From Bin5 sp965200615 (GTDB lineage: Bacteria > Chloroflexota > Anaerolineae > Caldilineales > Caldilineaceae), in assembly GCA_965200615.1 (NCBI GenBank), contig OZ241377.1, forward strand, positions 992,001-1,056,000: 64,000 nt of DNA, read 5' to 3'. Both the position numbers and the translations under genes were made by a program. Positions 34,274 to 41,979 of the stretch are shown here, one piece after another. How positions within the stretch are numbered: position 1 is the stretch's first letter; each line of letters starts with the position of its first letter. The notes beneath the pieces were generated by a model. The model saw nothing but the letters and a program-made list of their open reading frames with translations, was not told the DNA's origin and searched no databases.

Positions 34274-36979
34274 ATGATCACGCCAACCGACCTCACCTGC
34301 GAGTACGCGTCAAACCCAATCAGCATCGACACCCCAAAGCCGCGATTCGGCTGGCTCCTCCAATCAGACCGCCGCAACCAGTCCCAATCGGCCTACCAGC
34401 TCCTCGTCGCCAGCAGCGCCGAAAACCTCCACGCCGGCCGCGCCGACAAGTGGGACAGCGGCAAGGTCACATCGGACCGCTCCGTCAACGTCCCCTACGC
34501 CGGCATTAGCCTCTCCAGCGACGAGAACTGCTACTGGCAGGTGCGCGTCTGGGACCAGGACGACCGCGCCAGCGCCTACACCGAACCCGCCGTCTTCACC
34601 ATGAGCCTGCTCGACGAAAGCGACTGGACCGGTCACTGGATCGGCGCGCCCACCGACGTCGCCTCCCCCCTCCTGCGCACGGAGTTCGACCTTGCCAACT
34701 CCGTCAGCCGCGCCCGCCTCCATATCTCCGGGCTCGGCTGGTACGAGCTCTATCTCAACGGCCAGCGCGTCGGCGACCATGTCCTCGACCCCGCCACCAG
34801 CGACTACACCCAGCGCGTCCTCTACGTCACCTACGACGTCACCGACCTGCTGCAGACCGGCGCCAACGCCGTCGGCGTCATGCTCGGCAACGGCTGGTAC
34901 TGCGAACCCGGTTGGGAGCACCGCTACGGCGACTCCCCCCGCCTGCGCCTTCAACTGAACGTCGAGTTCGCCGACGGCAGCACAACCTCTGTCGCATCCG
35001 GTTCGGGCTGGAAAGCCGCCCCCGGCCCCATCACCCGCAACGACCTCTACGGCGGCGAAACGTGCGACGCCCGCCGCGAGCAGCCAGGCTGGGAAGCGAC
35101 CGGCTTCGACGACGCCCACTGGGACCCGGCCGTCGACAAGGATGCCCCCGGCGGCAGGATGGTGGCGCAGGTCATGCCCCCCATCCGCGTCAACAAGAGG
35201 CTGCAGCCGGTAAACGTCACCCAGCCCCAGGGCGGCATACACGTCTACGATCTCGGCCAGCTCTTCGGCGGCTGGGCCAAACTCCGTCTCAAAGGCGAAC
35301 GCGGCACGACAGTAACCATCAAGTACGCCTGCCAGCTTCTGGAAGAAAGCGGCCTCGTCGATCAGGAATCCGGCGAATTTTACTTTCGCCACCGCTCCCG
35401 CGCCAGCGCCCACGAAGAAGGCGACGAGATCGATATCTACATCCTTAAAGGCGACCCCGAAGGCGAGAGCTACGAACCGCGCTTCACCTACCATCCCGTC
35501 CGCTACGTTCAGGTCGAATCTGACCGCTCCATCAGCATCGAAGAGCTCCAGGGCCAGGTGGTCTACTCCGACGTAGACCTCTCCGGCGGCTTCGAGTGCT
35601 CCAATGCAATCTTCAACCGCATCCACGAACTGGTCCACTGGACAGTCACCAACGGCCTCTTCGGCATCCCCCTCGACTGCCTCCACCGCGAGCACTGGGC
35701 CTGGACCGACCCGGCCACCATCGCCTCGTCGCTCTACCCCCGCAAGCACATGCCCCGCTTCTGGACCAAATGGCTCGAGGACATCAAGGACGCCCAACTC
35801 GAAGACGGCAGCGTTCCCGACATCTGCCCCAACTACGTCCAGCGGGACGACCCCGACCCGGCCTGGGGCGGCAACTACCCGATCCTCGTCTGGTATCTCT
35901 ACCAATACTTCGACGACAGCCGCATCCTCGAAGAGCATTACGCGCCAATCCGCCTCTGGGTCGACTATCTCATCTCTGTGGCCGAGAACCACATCGTCAG
36001 CGAAGGCCACTACGGCGACCACATGCTGCCCGGCGCCGCGCCCGGCGAGGAGGAGTTCGTCTCCTCCGAAACGCCGCCGCCCCTCCTCTGGACCGGCTAC
36101 TACTATCTCGGCGCCGCTATCGTCGCCAAGGCCGCCGATTACCTCGGCAAGAAGGATGAGGCCGCGCACTACCGCCGCCTCGCGGAACAGATCAAGGACG
36201 CCCTCAACCACGAGTGGCTCGACCCCGATGCGCGCCGCTACGCCACCGGCTCACAGACCGCCAATCTCTTCCCGCTCGCCCTCGGCATCGTGCCGCAAGC
36301 CAGCCAAGCCGGCGTCGTCCAGGACATCGTCCACAACATCGTCGACACTTGGGGCGGCCATCACCACACCGGCAACACCGGCGTCACCTGCCTGATCGAC
36401 ACCCTGACCCAACATGGCCAGGGCGAAGTCCTCTACGACCTCGTCGCCACCCCCAGCTACCCCGGCTGGGGCTTCATGGTCGAACAGGGCGCCACCACCA
36501 TCTGGGAATCCTGGAGCCTGCAGAGCACCGTCGGCGCCGCCGAAAGCATGATCATGTGGGCCTCTATCGACGAGTTCTTCTACAACGACCTCGCCGGCAT
36601 CAAAGGCCCCGACTACCACGGCCCCGGATTCATGACGCCTGGCTTCCGCGAAATCCACATCGAGCCGCATCCCCTCGGCAACCTCGAACACGCCGCCGCC
36701 ACCATCAGGACCGTGCGCGGCCAGATCTCTTCCCGCTGGCAGCGCACCGATCAGTCCATATCGCTCGAAGTCACAATCCCGGTCAACAGCCGTGCCCGCG
36801 TTAGCGTACCCACACTGGACCTGAGCAACGTATCCGTCAGCGAAGGCGGCGACGCTGTCTGGCAGGACAACGCCTATCTCGCAGGCCGCGACGGGATCAC
36901 ATCCGCCAGCGCCCGCGCCGGCTATATCGACGTAGAGGTTGGCTCCGGGAGCTATCGTTTCGAACTCATCGGATCTTAG
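34274..36979 (+). CDS. alpha-L-rhamnosidase family protein (GH78)
   Basis: A 901-residue family 78 glycoside hydrolase. The N-terminal Ig-like domain (LTCEYASNPISIDTPKPRFG) is followed by the jelly-roll Bac_rhamnosid_N domain (YELYLNGQRVGDHVLDPA). The (alpha/alpha)6 catalytic barrel runs from about residue 440, with a C-terminal beta domain after about 790. The region usually reading CPQRDERxGWTGD is here DCLHREHWAWTDPA, one residue shorter and changed at the acidic positions, while the distal GATTIWESW glutamate is kept. No signal peptide is seen, so it would act on imported oligosaccharides. It may be a divergent rhamnosidase or have another specificity. Confidence 0.85.
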   Translation: MITPTDLTCEYASNPISIDTPKPRFGWLLQSDRRNQSQSAYQLLVASSAENLHAGRADKWDSGKVTSDRSVNVPYAGISLSSDENCYWQVRVWDQDDRASAYTEPAVFTMSLLDESDWTGHWIGAPTDVASPLLRTEFDLANSVSRARLHISGLGWYELYLNGQRVGDHVLDPATSDYTQRVLYVTYDVTDLLQTGANAVGVMLGNGWYCEPGWEHRYGDSPRLRLQLNVEFADGSTTSVASGSGWKAAPGPITRNDLYGGETCDARREQPGWEATGFDDAHWDPAVDKDAPGGRMVAQVMPPIRVNKRLQPVNVTQPQGGIHVYDLGQLFGGWAKLRLKGERGTTVTIKYACQLLEESGLVDQESGEFYFRHRSRASAHEEGDEIDIYILKGDPEGESYEPRFTYHPVRYVQVESDRSISIEELQGQVVYSDVDLSGGFECSNAIFNRIHELVHWTVTNGLFGIPLDCLHREHWAWTDPATIASSLYPRKHMPRFWTKWLEDIKDAQLEDGSVPDICPNYVQRDDPDPAWGGNYPILVWYLYQYFDDSRILEEHYAPIRLWVDYLISVAENHIVSEGHYGDHMLPGAAPGEEEFVSSETPPPLLWTGYYYLGAAIVAKAADYLGKKDEAAHYRRLAEQIKDALNHEWLDPDARRYATGSQTANLFPLALGIVPQASQAGVVQDIVHNIVDTWGGHHHTGNTGVTCLIDTLTQHGQGEVLYDLVATPSYPGWGFMVEQGATTIWESWSLQSTVGAAESMIMWASIDEFFYNDLAGIKGPDYHGPGFMTPGFREIHIEPHPLGNLEHAAATIRTVRGQISSRWQRTDQSISLEVTIPVNSRARVSVPTLDLSNVSVSEGGDAVWQDNAYLAGRDGITSASARAGYIDVEVGSGSYRFELIGS

Positions 36980-36986
36980 CCAGAGA

Positions 36987-37013
36987 CTGATCACTGACCA
37001 CTGACCACTGCAG
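36987..37013 (+). repeat. CTGACCA heptamer repeat
   Basis: CTGATCA, CTGACCA, CTGACCA, then CTGCAG. The same units and the same CTGCAG ending occur in the long array at 43708-43777. It lies between the rhamnosidase stop and the next ribosome-binding site. Confidence 0.7.
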
Positions 37014-37031
37014 TTCACAAGGAGCAGGATC

Positions 37032-38165
37032 TTGCAGGAAATGACATCGCTCGAACGATTTATGGCCGCCATCAACGGCGAACCCATGGACATGTACCCC
37101 GCCCTCAACGTGTCCCCCACCTGGTCGATGATGCCGCACTGGCCGGAGAAACTGGGGCTGAACTTCCTCCATCTGTCACACGGGACCGACGAGCAGAAAC
37201 TGAAGTTTTACGATGCGCTCCACGATGACCTCGGCCTCGACTACATCCCCTGCGGCGCCGGCAAACCCTACGGCCAGCGCGGCAAACAGTATGTCACTGA
37301 AGAGGACGGAGTGCCCGTGCTCGTCGACACCGGCTCGCGCACCAAGACCCGCTACCACGAGTTCCCGCCCGACCTTCCGCCCGAAGAGCCCCTCTTCGAG
37401 AGCGCCGCCGATGTCGAGCGCCTCGACCCGCCGCCCACCGCCGAGGAGATGCTGGCCACCGGCGCCTACGACTTCACCAAGAAGCTGCTCGAATATTTCG
37501 ACGACACCGTCTTCTTCTACATGGGGGACATGGCGCCCTTCCCCACCTCCTTCTACATGCTCAGCTACGACAAGCTCTTCGACGCCATGTTCTTCCAGAA
37601 GGACCTCGTCTTCGCGCTTATGGACCGCCACGAAGAGGTGATCCGCCAGCAGTGCCGGCTCGCCAGAATGCTCGGCGTGCACGGCTACCAGCTGATGCAG
37701 TGGTTCGCCTCCGCCGACATGATCTCCGATGAGCACTACGTGGAGTTCGCCCTGCCCGGCGAGATCAAGGCCTTCCAGTACATCCACGATGAGGGCCTGA
37801 TCAGCAGCATGGCCCTGATGGGCTGGATCGAACCCCGCCTGCCCCACCTCGCCAAGCTCGACTTCCACTGCATCCAGGTCGAATGCGGCCTCAAAAACTA
37901 CTCGAACGACATCGTCAATGTTCGCCAGGCCCTCGGCGAAGAGGTCTGCATCTTCTCCAACTCCCACGCCATCACCGTTATCGAGCAGGGGGACGAGGAC
38001 CTCTGGCGCGAAGACGCCCATCACCAGGCCAAAGCGATCGGGGAGCAGAAGCGTTTCGGCGTCGGCCACGGCACGCCCACCACCTGGAAGACCTCCCCGG
38101 CAAGATACCGCCGCTACATCGACTTCATGCGCAGCGAGCTGGCGTCTATCGTCCCGCCGCATTGA
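37032..38165 (+). CDS. uroporphyrinogen decarboxylase-fold methyltransferase (MtaA/CmuA-like)
   Basis: A 377-residue UroD-superfamily protein. FMAAINGEPMDMYPAL is the family's N-terminal block, and LMQWFASADMISDEHYVEFA matches the region before the third strand. FHCIQVECGLKNY resembles the His-x-Cys metal site of methyltransferase members, where zinc activates a thiol or substrate. True HemE signature residues are absent and the position among sugar genes argues against haem synthesis. I prefer the TTG start at 37032, 7 bases after AAGGAG; ATG 37041 is an alternative. With the corrinoid protein at 31103 it would form a methyl-transfer pair. Confidence 0.8.
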   Translation: MQEMTSLERFMAAINGEPMDMYPALNVSPTWSMMPHWPEKLGLNFLHLSHGTDEQKLKFYDALHDDLGLDYIPCGAGKPYGQRGKQYVTEEDGVPVLVDTGSRTKTRYHEFPPDLPPEEPLFESAADVERLDPPPTAEEMLATGAYDFTKKLLEYFDDTVFFYMGDMAPFPTSFYMLSYDKLFDAMFFQKDLVFALMDRHEEVIRQQCRLARMLGVHGYQLMQWFASADMISDEHYVEFALPGEIKAFQYIHDEGLISSMALMGWIEPRLPHLAKLDFHCIQVECGLKNYSNDIVNVRQALGEEVCIFSNSHAITVIEQGDEDLWREDAHHQAKAIGEQKRFGVGHGTPTTWKTSPARYRRYIDFMRSELASIVPPH

Positions 38166-38233
38166 GAACCATATGGCCCCCATGTCATCGGCAGTATGAT
38201 CGTCCAGGCGTGACGGCCCAGGTGTCCTGACTG

Positions 38234-38262
38234 TTGCAAAATACCATCGTTGCTGGCATAAT
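38234..38262 (+). promoter_or_regulatory. promoter of the VapBC-like operon, apparently leaderless
   Basis: TTGCAA (38234-38239), 17 bases, CATAAT (38257-38262). The antitoxin ATG lies only 7 bases after the -10 box and has no ribosome-binding site, so transcription probably starts at or next to the start codon. Confidence 0.62.
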
Positions 38263-38268
38263 GCAGTC

Positions 38269-38505
38269 ATGCCTGTTCAAATAACGATAAGAAATGTCCC
38301 AGAGGAAGTTCGTGATGAGTTGGCCGTGCGCGCCGCTCTTCAACGCCAGTCCATGCAGGAGTTTTTGCGCGGGGAGTTAGAACGTATCGCCTCGCGCCCT
38401 TCCGTGGCCGCTTGGCTGCAAGGAGTCCGCGAACGGAAAGCGGTGGCGGAGACACGGGTTGAGCCCCAGAAAATTCTTCGCGCCCGTGATGCCGATCGAA
38501 AGTGA
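38269..38505 (+). CDS. ribbon-helix-helix antitoxin (FitA/VapB-like)
   Basis: A 78-residue antitoxin. The N-terminal strand and two helices (VQITIRNVPEEVRDELAVRA, then SMQEFLRGELERIA) are a ribbon-helix-helix DNA-binding fold of the FitA/VapB kind. The C-terminal 35 charged residues would wrap the toxin. Its stop overlaps the toxin GTG start (GTGA), the usual coupled order antitoxin-toxin. It should repress its own promoter, which abuts the start codon. Confidence 0.88.
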   Translation: MPVQITIRNVPEEVRDELAVRAALQRQSMQEFLRGELERIASRPSVAAWLQGVRERKAVAETRVEPQKILRARDADRK

Positions 38506-38909
38506 CGTCAGTCATTGATGCATCCGTGCTCGTCGCTTCGTTGGTCGACTCGGGACTCGAAGGCATGTGGGCGGAATCTGCAATTGACCAAGGCCCCTTG
38601 GCTGCTCCAGAGTTGGCTTTGGCCGAAGCCAGCAACATCCTGCGTCGGCTGGAGCAGCGTGCGGAATTAACCCGCATTGACGCCACCTCCGCCCATACAG
38701 ATCTGCTGTACCTGGAAATAGAACTGTTTCCCTTCGCGCCCTTTGCTGAGCGGATTTGGACGTTGCGAGGCAACCTGACTAGCTACGATGCTTGGTACGT
38801 CGCTGTGGCCGAGGCGCTGGCCTGCCCACTCCTGACGCTCGACCGCAGGCTCAGCCGCGCCCGCGGCCACACCTGCGAAATCATCACGCCACCCCGTTCC
38901 CACAGGTAG
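38502..38909 (+). CDS. PIN-domain toxin (VapC-like)
   Basis: A 135-residue PIN-domain ribonuclease. The acidic metal site is visible: Asp6 in SVIDASV, Glu in LALAEASNIL (about 43), Asp in LTSYDAWYVAVAE (about 95) and Asp in LLTLDRRLSRA (about 113). The GTG start at 38502 overlaps the antitoxin stop by four bases. VapC-type toxins cleave tRNA or rRNA when the antitoxin is degraded. The pair stands alone between the methyltransferase and the enolase-superfamily gene. Confidence 0.9.
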   Translation: MTSVIDASVLVASLVDSGLEGMWAESAIDQGPLAAPELALAEASNILRRLEQRAELTRIDATSAHTDLLYLEIELFPFAPFAERIWTLRGNLTSYDAWYVAVAEALACPLLTLDRRLSRARGHTCEIITPPRSHR

Positions 38910-39201
38910 CGCGAGGATCCCCATAGAAAGAACTATCTGTCATGTGGAGCCTCTGTCCCCGCCCTAGCGTACGCTCCATCTGGCCACGTTCCCGATGAAG
39001 CGTGCACTTCATTCGGTGACCTACGTACTGTCCATCACGACGCCGTCGGTGACATCGTGATCCCGTCCCAACCTTTCGGAATCGGAAAACAGTTCTGCAT
39101 TGGCCGCGCGCATCTGACGCTAGCCGAACGCCAAGCATACGCCGCTGGGGGCAACTTCTCCCCACGCCTTAAGCTTCGCTGACCGCCGTCCACCAACCCC
39201 T

Positions 39202-40368
39202 ATGAAAATCACCAGCCTGGAAACCATCCGCCTCGGCCGCCACCCCCACGCGCTCTGGCTGCGCATCCACACCGATGACGGCCTGATCGGCCTCGGCGAG
39301 ACCTCCTACGCGCCCCGCGCCGTCAGCGCCCTCATCCACGACCAGCTCGCTCCCCTGCTGCTGGGACGCAGCCCCCTCGACATCGAGCGCCATTGGCACA
39401 CCATGTTCGCCGCCGTAAACGCTTATGGCTTCGGCGGCGCCGAAACCCGCGCCATCAGCGCCGTCGACATCGCCCTCTGGGACATCGCCGGCCAGCACAG
39501 CGGCCAGCCCATCTACAACCTCCTCGGCGGCCGCAGCCGCGACCGTATCCCCATCTACAACACCTGCCTCAGCCACGGCCCCAACCAGGACGCCCGCGCC
39601 TGGATGGAAGGTCGCGCCGGCCAGCTGGCCGAAGATCTCCTCCGTCAGGGCATCAAGGCCATGAAGATCTGGCCTTTCGACCTGCCGCCGGGCCCCGCCG
39701 GCGCCGAGACAGGCGCGCCCGGACCGGTCCGCCATTACCTCGATAAAGATGCGCTCAAAAGGGGTGTCGCCTGCATCGAAGAGATTCGCGCCGCCGTCGG
39801 CGACAGAATGCAGATCGCGATCGAGGGCAACGCCCGCTGGAACCTGCCCGCGGCCATTGCAATCGCCCGCGTCTTGGAGCCCTACAACATCATGTGGCTG
39901 GAGGAGATGATCCCGCCGGACACCGTCGAATCATACGCCCGTCTGAAGGCCGAAAGCCGCATCCCCCTCTGTGTGAGCGAGCGGCTCTTCACCCGCTTCG
40001 GCTTCCGCCGCGTCGTCGAAGCCAACGCCGCCGACATCATCATGCCCGACATCTCCTGGACCGGAGGCATCAGCGAAACCCGCAAGATCTGCGCCCAGGC
40101 CGACACCTACTATCTCCCCGTCACCGGCCATGACGCCACCGGCCCCGTCGCGCTCTGGGCCGCCGCCCACCTCATGCTGCATATCCCCAACGCCATGTGT
40201 CTCGAAACCGTGCGCGCCTACTACGACGTCTGGTACAACGACGTCGTCACCGAGCGCATCCCCATCAACGATGGCATGCTCTCCCTACCCGAAAAGCCCG
40301 GCCTGGGCGTCGCCCTGCGCGAGGAGGTATTGAATTGGCCGGACGCACGGACTGAAGTCACAGAATAG
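39202..40368 (+). CDS. mandelate racemase/muconate lactonizing enzyme family dehydratase
   Basis: A 388-residue enolase-superfamily enzyme. The capping domain occupies residues 1-120 (SALIHDQLAPLLLGRSPLDIE). In the barrel, KAMKIWPFD carries the lysine strand, and AIEGNARW, MWLEEM and CVSERLF supply the three acidic metal ligands on successive strands. PVTGHDATGPVAL holds the histidine that acts as general base in sugar-acid dehydratases of the mandelate racemase subgroup. A hexonate dehydratase role would fit the neighbouring RraA-like aldolase and the UxaA-type gene, but the sugar cannot be read from the sequence. Confidence 0.87.
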   Translation: MKITSLETIRLGRHPHALWLRIHTDDGLIGLGETSYAPRAVSALIHDQLAPLLLGRSPLDIERHWHTMFAAVNAYGFGGAETRAISAVDIALWDIAGQHSGQPIYNLLGGRSRDRIPIYNTCLSHGPNQDARAWMEGRAGQLAEDLLRQGIKAMKIWPFDLPPGPAGAETGAPGPVRHYLDKDALKRGVACIEEIRAAVGDRMQIAIEGNARWNLPAAIAIARVLEPYNIMWLEEMIPPDTVESYARLKAESRIPLCVSERLFTRFGFRRVVEANAADIIMPDISWTGGISETRKICAQADTYYLPVTGHDATGPVALWAAAHLMLHIPNAMCLETVRAYYDVWYNDVVTERIPINDGMLSLPEKPGLGVALREEVLNWPDARTEVTE

Positions 40369-40405
40369 TTGGATGAAAATCGATTTGGACTTTGCTTAAA
40401 GCGAG

Positions 40406-40786
40406 CTAAGGTTCTCGAGGTTCAAGAAGCAACCGTAAGCCGGAGATGATTTCCTGCATTCTCTTTGAAGAGAGAGTCCCGATTCTCTCGATGAAAACTC
40501 GCTTATCCAATGTGACAATTTGCGAAATGTTCACGACACTCCGTCTGGGCAAATTCGCCTCCCCACTGTTTAGCAGAACATTGCCGGGTGAGAACGCTTG
40601 ATTCTGATTTGAAGTAATCGCACAGACAACGACCGTATCGATGCGGCTGAAATTGAACATATTGTTTTGTACAACGACGTACGGACGCCTTCCTCCCGGC
40701 TCTGACCCGTACGGATCCTCCATGTCGATCCAGAAAACATCTCCCTGTTCGATATACTGTCGAGATGCAGGCACATCACTTACCAC
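40406..40786 (-). CDS. MazF/PemK-like mRNA interferase toxin
   Basis: A 126-residue toxin of the MazF/PemK fold. Typical parts are the N-terminal QGDVFWIDMEDPYGSEPGGRRPYVVVQN with the conserved RPYVVVQN strand and basic residue, the VVVCAITSN strand and the RRSVVNISQIVTLDK segment. The start overlaps the antitoxin stop (40780-40786), so the two are translated together. MazF toxins cleave mRNA at short motifs. Base composition is more AT-rich than in the sugar genes around it. Confidence 0.9.
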   Translation of the reverse strand: MVSDVPASRQYIEQGDVFWIDMEDPYGSEPGGRRPYVVVQNNMFNFSRIDTVVVCAITSNQNQAFSPGNVLLNSGEANLPRRSVVNISQIVTLDKRVFIERIGTLSSKRMQEIISGLRLLLEPREP

Positions 40787-41034
40787 GGTTCATCCCTCAT
40801 ATGCTTTCGATGGTACTCTTGAATCTCTCTTTGAATCGCCCTGTCTTCATCATCGGTATATTCATCATGAACTCTGTTTAGCGCTGCCATCATACGTCTC
40901 GTTTCATGACGTTCAATATACTCCTGAACCGCGATCGCAAAGAGTCGACTTCGAGATATGTTCAATTCCCGTGTTAGTGTTTCCACCTTCTCAAATAGTG
41001 AATCGTTCAAAGAGATTGCCGTCTTCACTGCCAT
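40780..41034 (-). CDS. MazE-type antitoxin with ribbon-helix-helix domain
   Basis: An 84-residue antitoxin. KTAISLNDSLFEKVETLTRE followed by SRSRLFAIAVQEYIERH is a ribbon-helix-helix fold, and the acidic/charged C-terminus (DEYTDDEDRAIQREIQEY) is the toxin-binding tail. I place the start at 41034, six bases after GAGGAGG; the open frame begins a few codons earlier at a TTG that lies inside that site. It is transcribed from the promoter at 41082-41111. Confidence 0.88.
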   Translation of the reverse strand: MAVKTAISLNDSLFEKVETLTRELNISRSRLFAIAVQEYIERHETRRMMAALNRVHDEYTDDEDRAIQREIQEYHRKHMRDEPW

Positions 41035-41081
41035 ACATCGCCTCCTCAAATGGGTAAGGTAAAACTTCAGTCCATACCTAT

Positions 41082-41111
41082 AGTATAACTAGATTTCCTA
41101 CCAAGTGTCAA
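41082..41111 (-). promoter_or_regulatory. sigma-70-type promoter of the MazEF-like operon
   Basis: On the minus strand, a perfect TTGACA (41111-41106), 18 bases, then TATACT (41087-41082). The antitoxin start is about 48 bases downstream of the -10 box. Confidence 0.7.
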
Positions 41112-41300
41112 TACCTTCCTCAACACCTCGAAGGACCAAAATACAAGCCGCCCAAATCGCAAAATAGAAGGTTGCAGTCTCAAACGATTGTTTATATCAT
41201 TACAGATGCGAACAAAACCCGCCTGACCAGCCGGAAAAATGACAAAACTGAGACAGGCGTCCTCCGCCCGTCAACGATACATCGAATCAGGAGCCCCTGT

Positions 41301-41966
41301 ATGCTGTCCGAGCAGATCGCTGCACTCAAGCGCTACGACTCCGCCACCATTTTCAACGCCGTCGCCCTCAACCTGGGCCTGCCCAATCTCGACTACACCG
41401 ACCATACCATCCGCTGCCTGATGCCCGACATGGGCCTTGTCGCCGGCTTTGCCGTTACCGCCGAAGTCACCACCAACGACGAAGACTCCACCGCCCTCGA
41501 ATGGATCGACTACTACGACTATCTCGGCAGCCAGCAGGACCCGCTCATCGCCGTCTTCCAGGACATGGACACCAACCCCGGCCGCGGCGCCTGCTTCGGC
41601 GACGGCATGGCCCGCGTCCACAAACGGCTCGGCGTCGAAGGCGTCATCGTAGAGGGCACCGCGCGCGATCTGGTCGGCATCCGCCAGGTCGGCCTGCCCG
41701 TGTGGGGCTGGGGCGCCGTGCCCGGCCACGGCGTCTTCAACATGAACCGCTTCGGCGCGCCGGTCACCGCCGGCCGCCTGCGCATCCATTCCGGCGACCT
41801 GCTCCTGGCCGACACCGACGGCGTTGTGCGCATCCCTACCGGCCAGGTCGACGACGTTCTGCAGCTGGCCGAAGAGGTCCGCACCCGCGAAGCCGCCCTC
41901 TTCGACTTCTACGAATCGGAGACCTTTTCCCTGCAAAAAATGCGGGCCCGCCAGCAACAATACTGA
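41301..41966 (+). CDS. RraA-like aldolase/decarboxylase family protein
   Basis: A 221-residue protein of the RraA/HMG aldolase superfamily. The start at 41301 follows CAGGAG at good spacing. The active-site loop is seen as VIVEGTARDLVGI (the conserved RD pair) preceded by ARVHKRLGVEG, and DLLLADTDGVVRIP is the C-terminal strand. Family enzymes cleave 4-hydroxy-4-methyl/carboxy-2-oxo acids or decarboxylate oxaloacetate with Mg2+. The position after an enolase-superfamily dehydratase fits a retro-aldol step in sugar-acid breakdown. Its TGA stop lies inside a single CTGACCA heptamer. Confidence 0.85.
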   Translation: MLSEQIAALKRYDSATIFNAVALNLGLPNLDYTDHTIRCLMPDMGLVAGFAVTAEVTTNDEDSTALEWIDYYDYLGSQQDPLIAVFQDMDTNPGRGACFGDGMARVHKRLGVEGVIVEGTARDLVGIRQVGLPVWGWGAVPGHGVFNMNRFGAPVTAGRLRIHSGDLLLADTDGVVRIPTGQVDDVLQLAEEVRTREAALFDFYESETFSLQKMRARQQQY

Positions 41967-41979
41967 CCACTGGTGTTCC

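Noticed and set aside
34364..36211. 615-residue minus-strand frame opposite the rhamnosidase
   Set aside because: Shadow of GH78; no domain signature.
37032..38165. Uroporphyrinogen decarboxylase of haem synthesis (hemE)
   Set aside because: HemE signature residues are absent and the neighbours are sugar and methyl-transfer genes.
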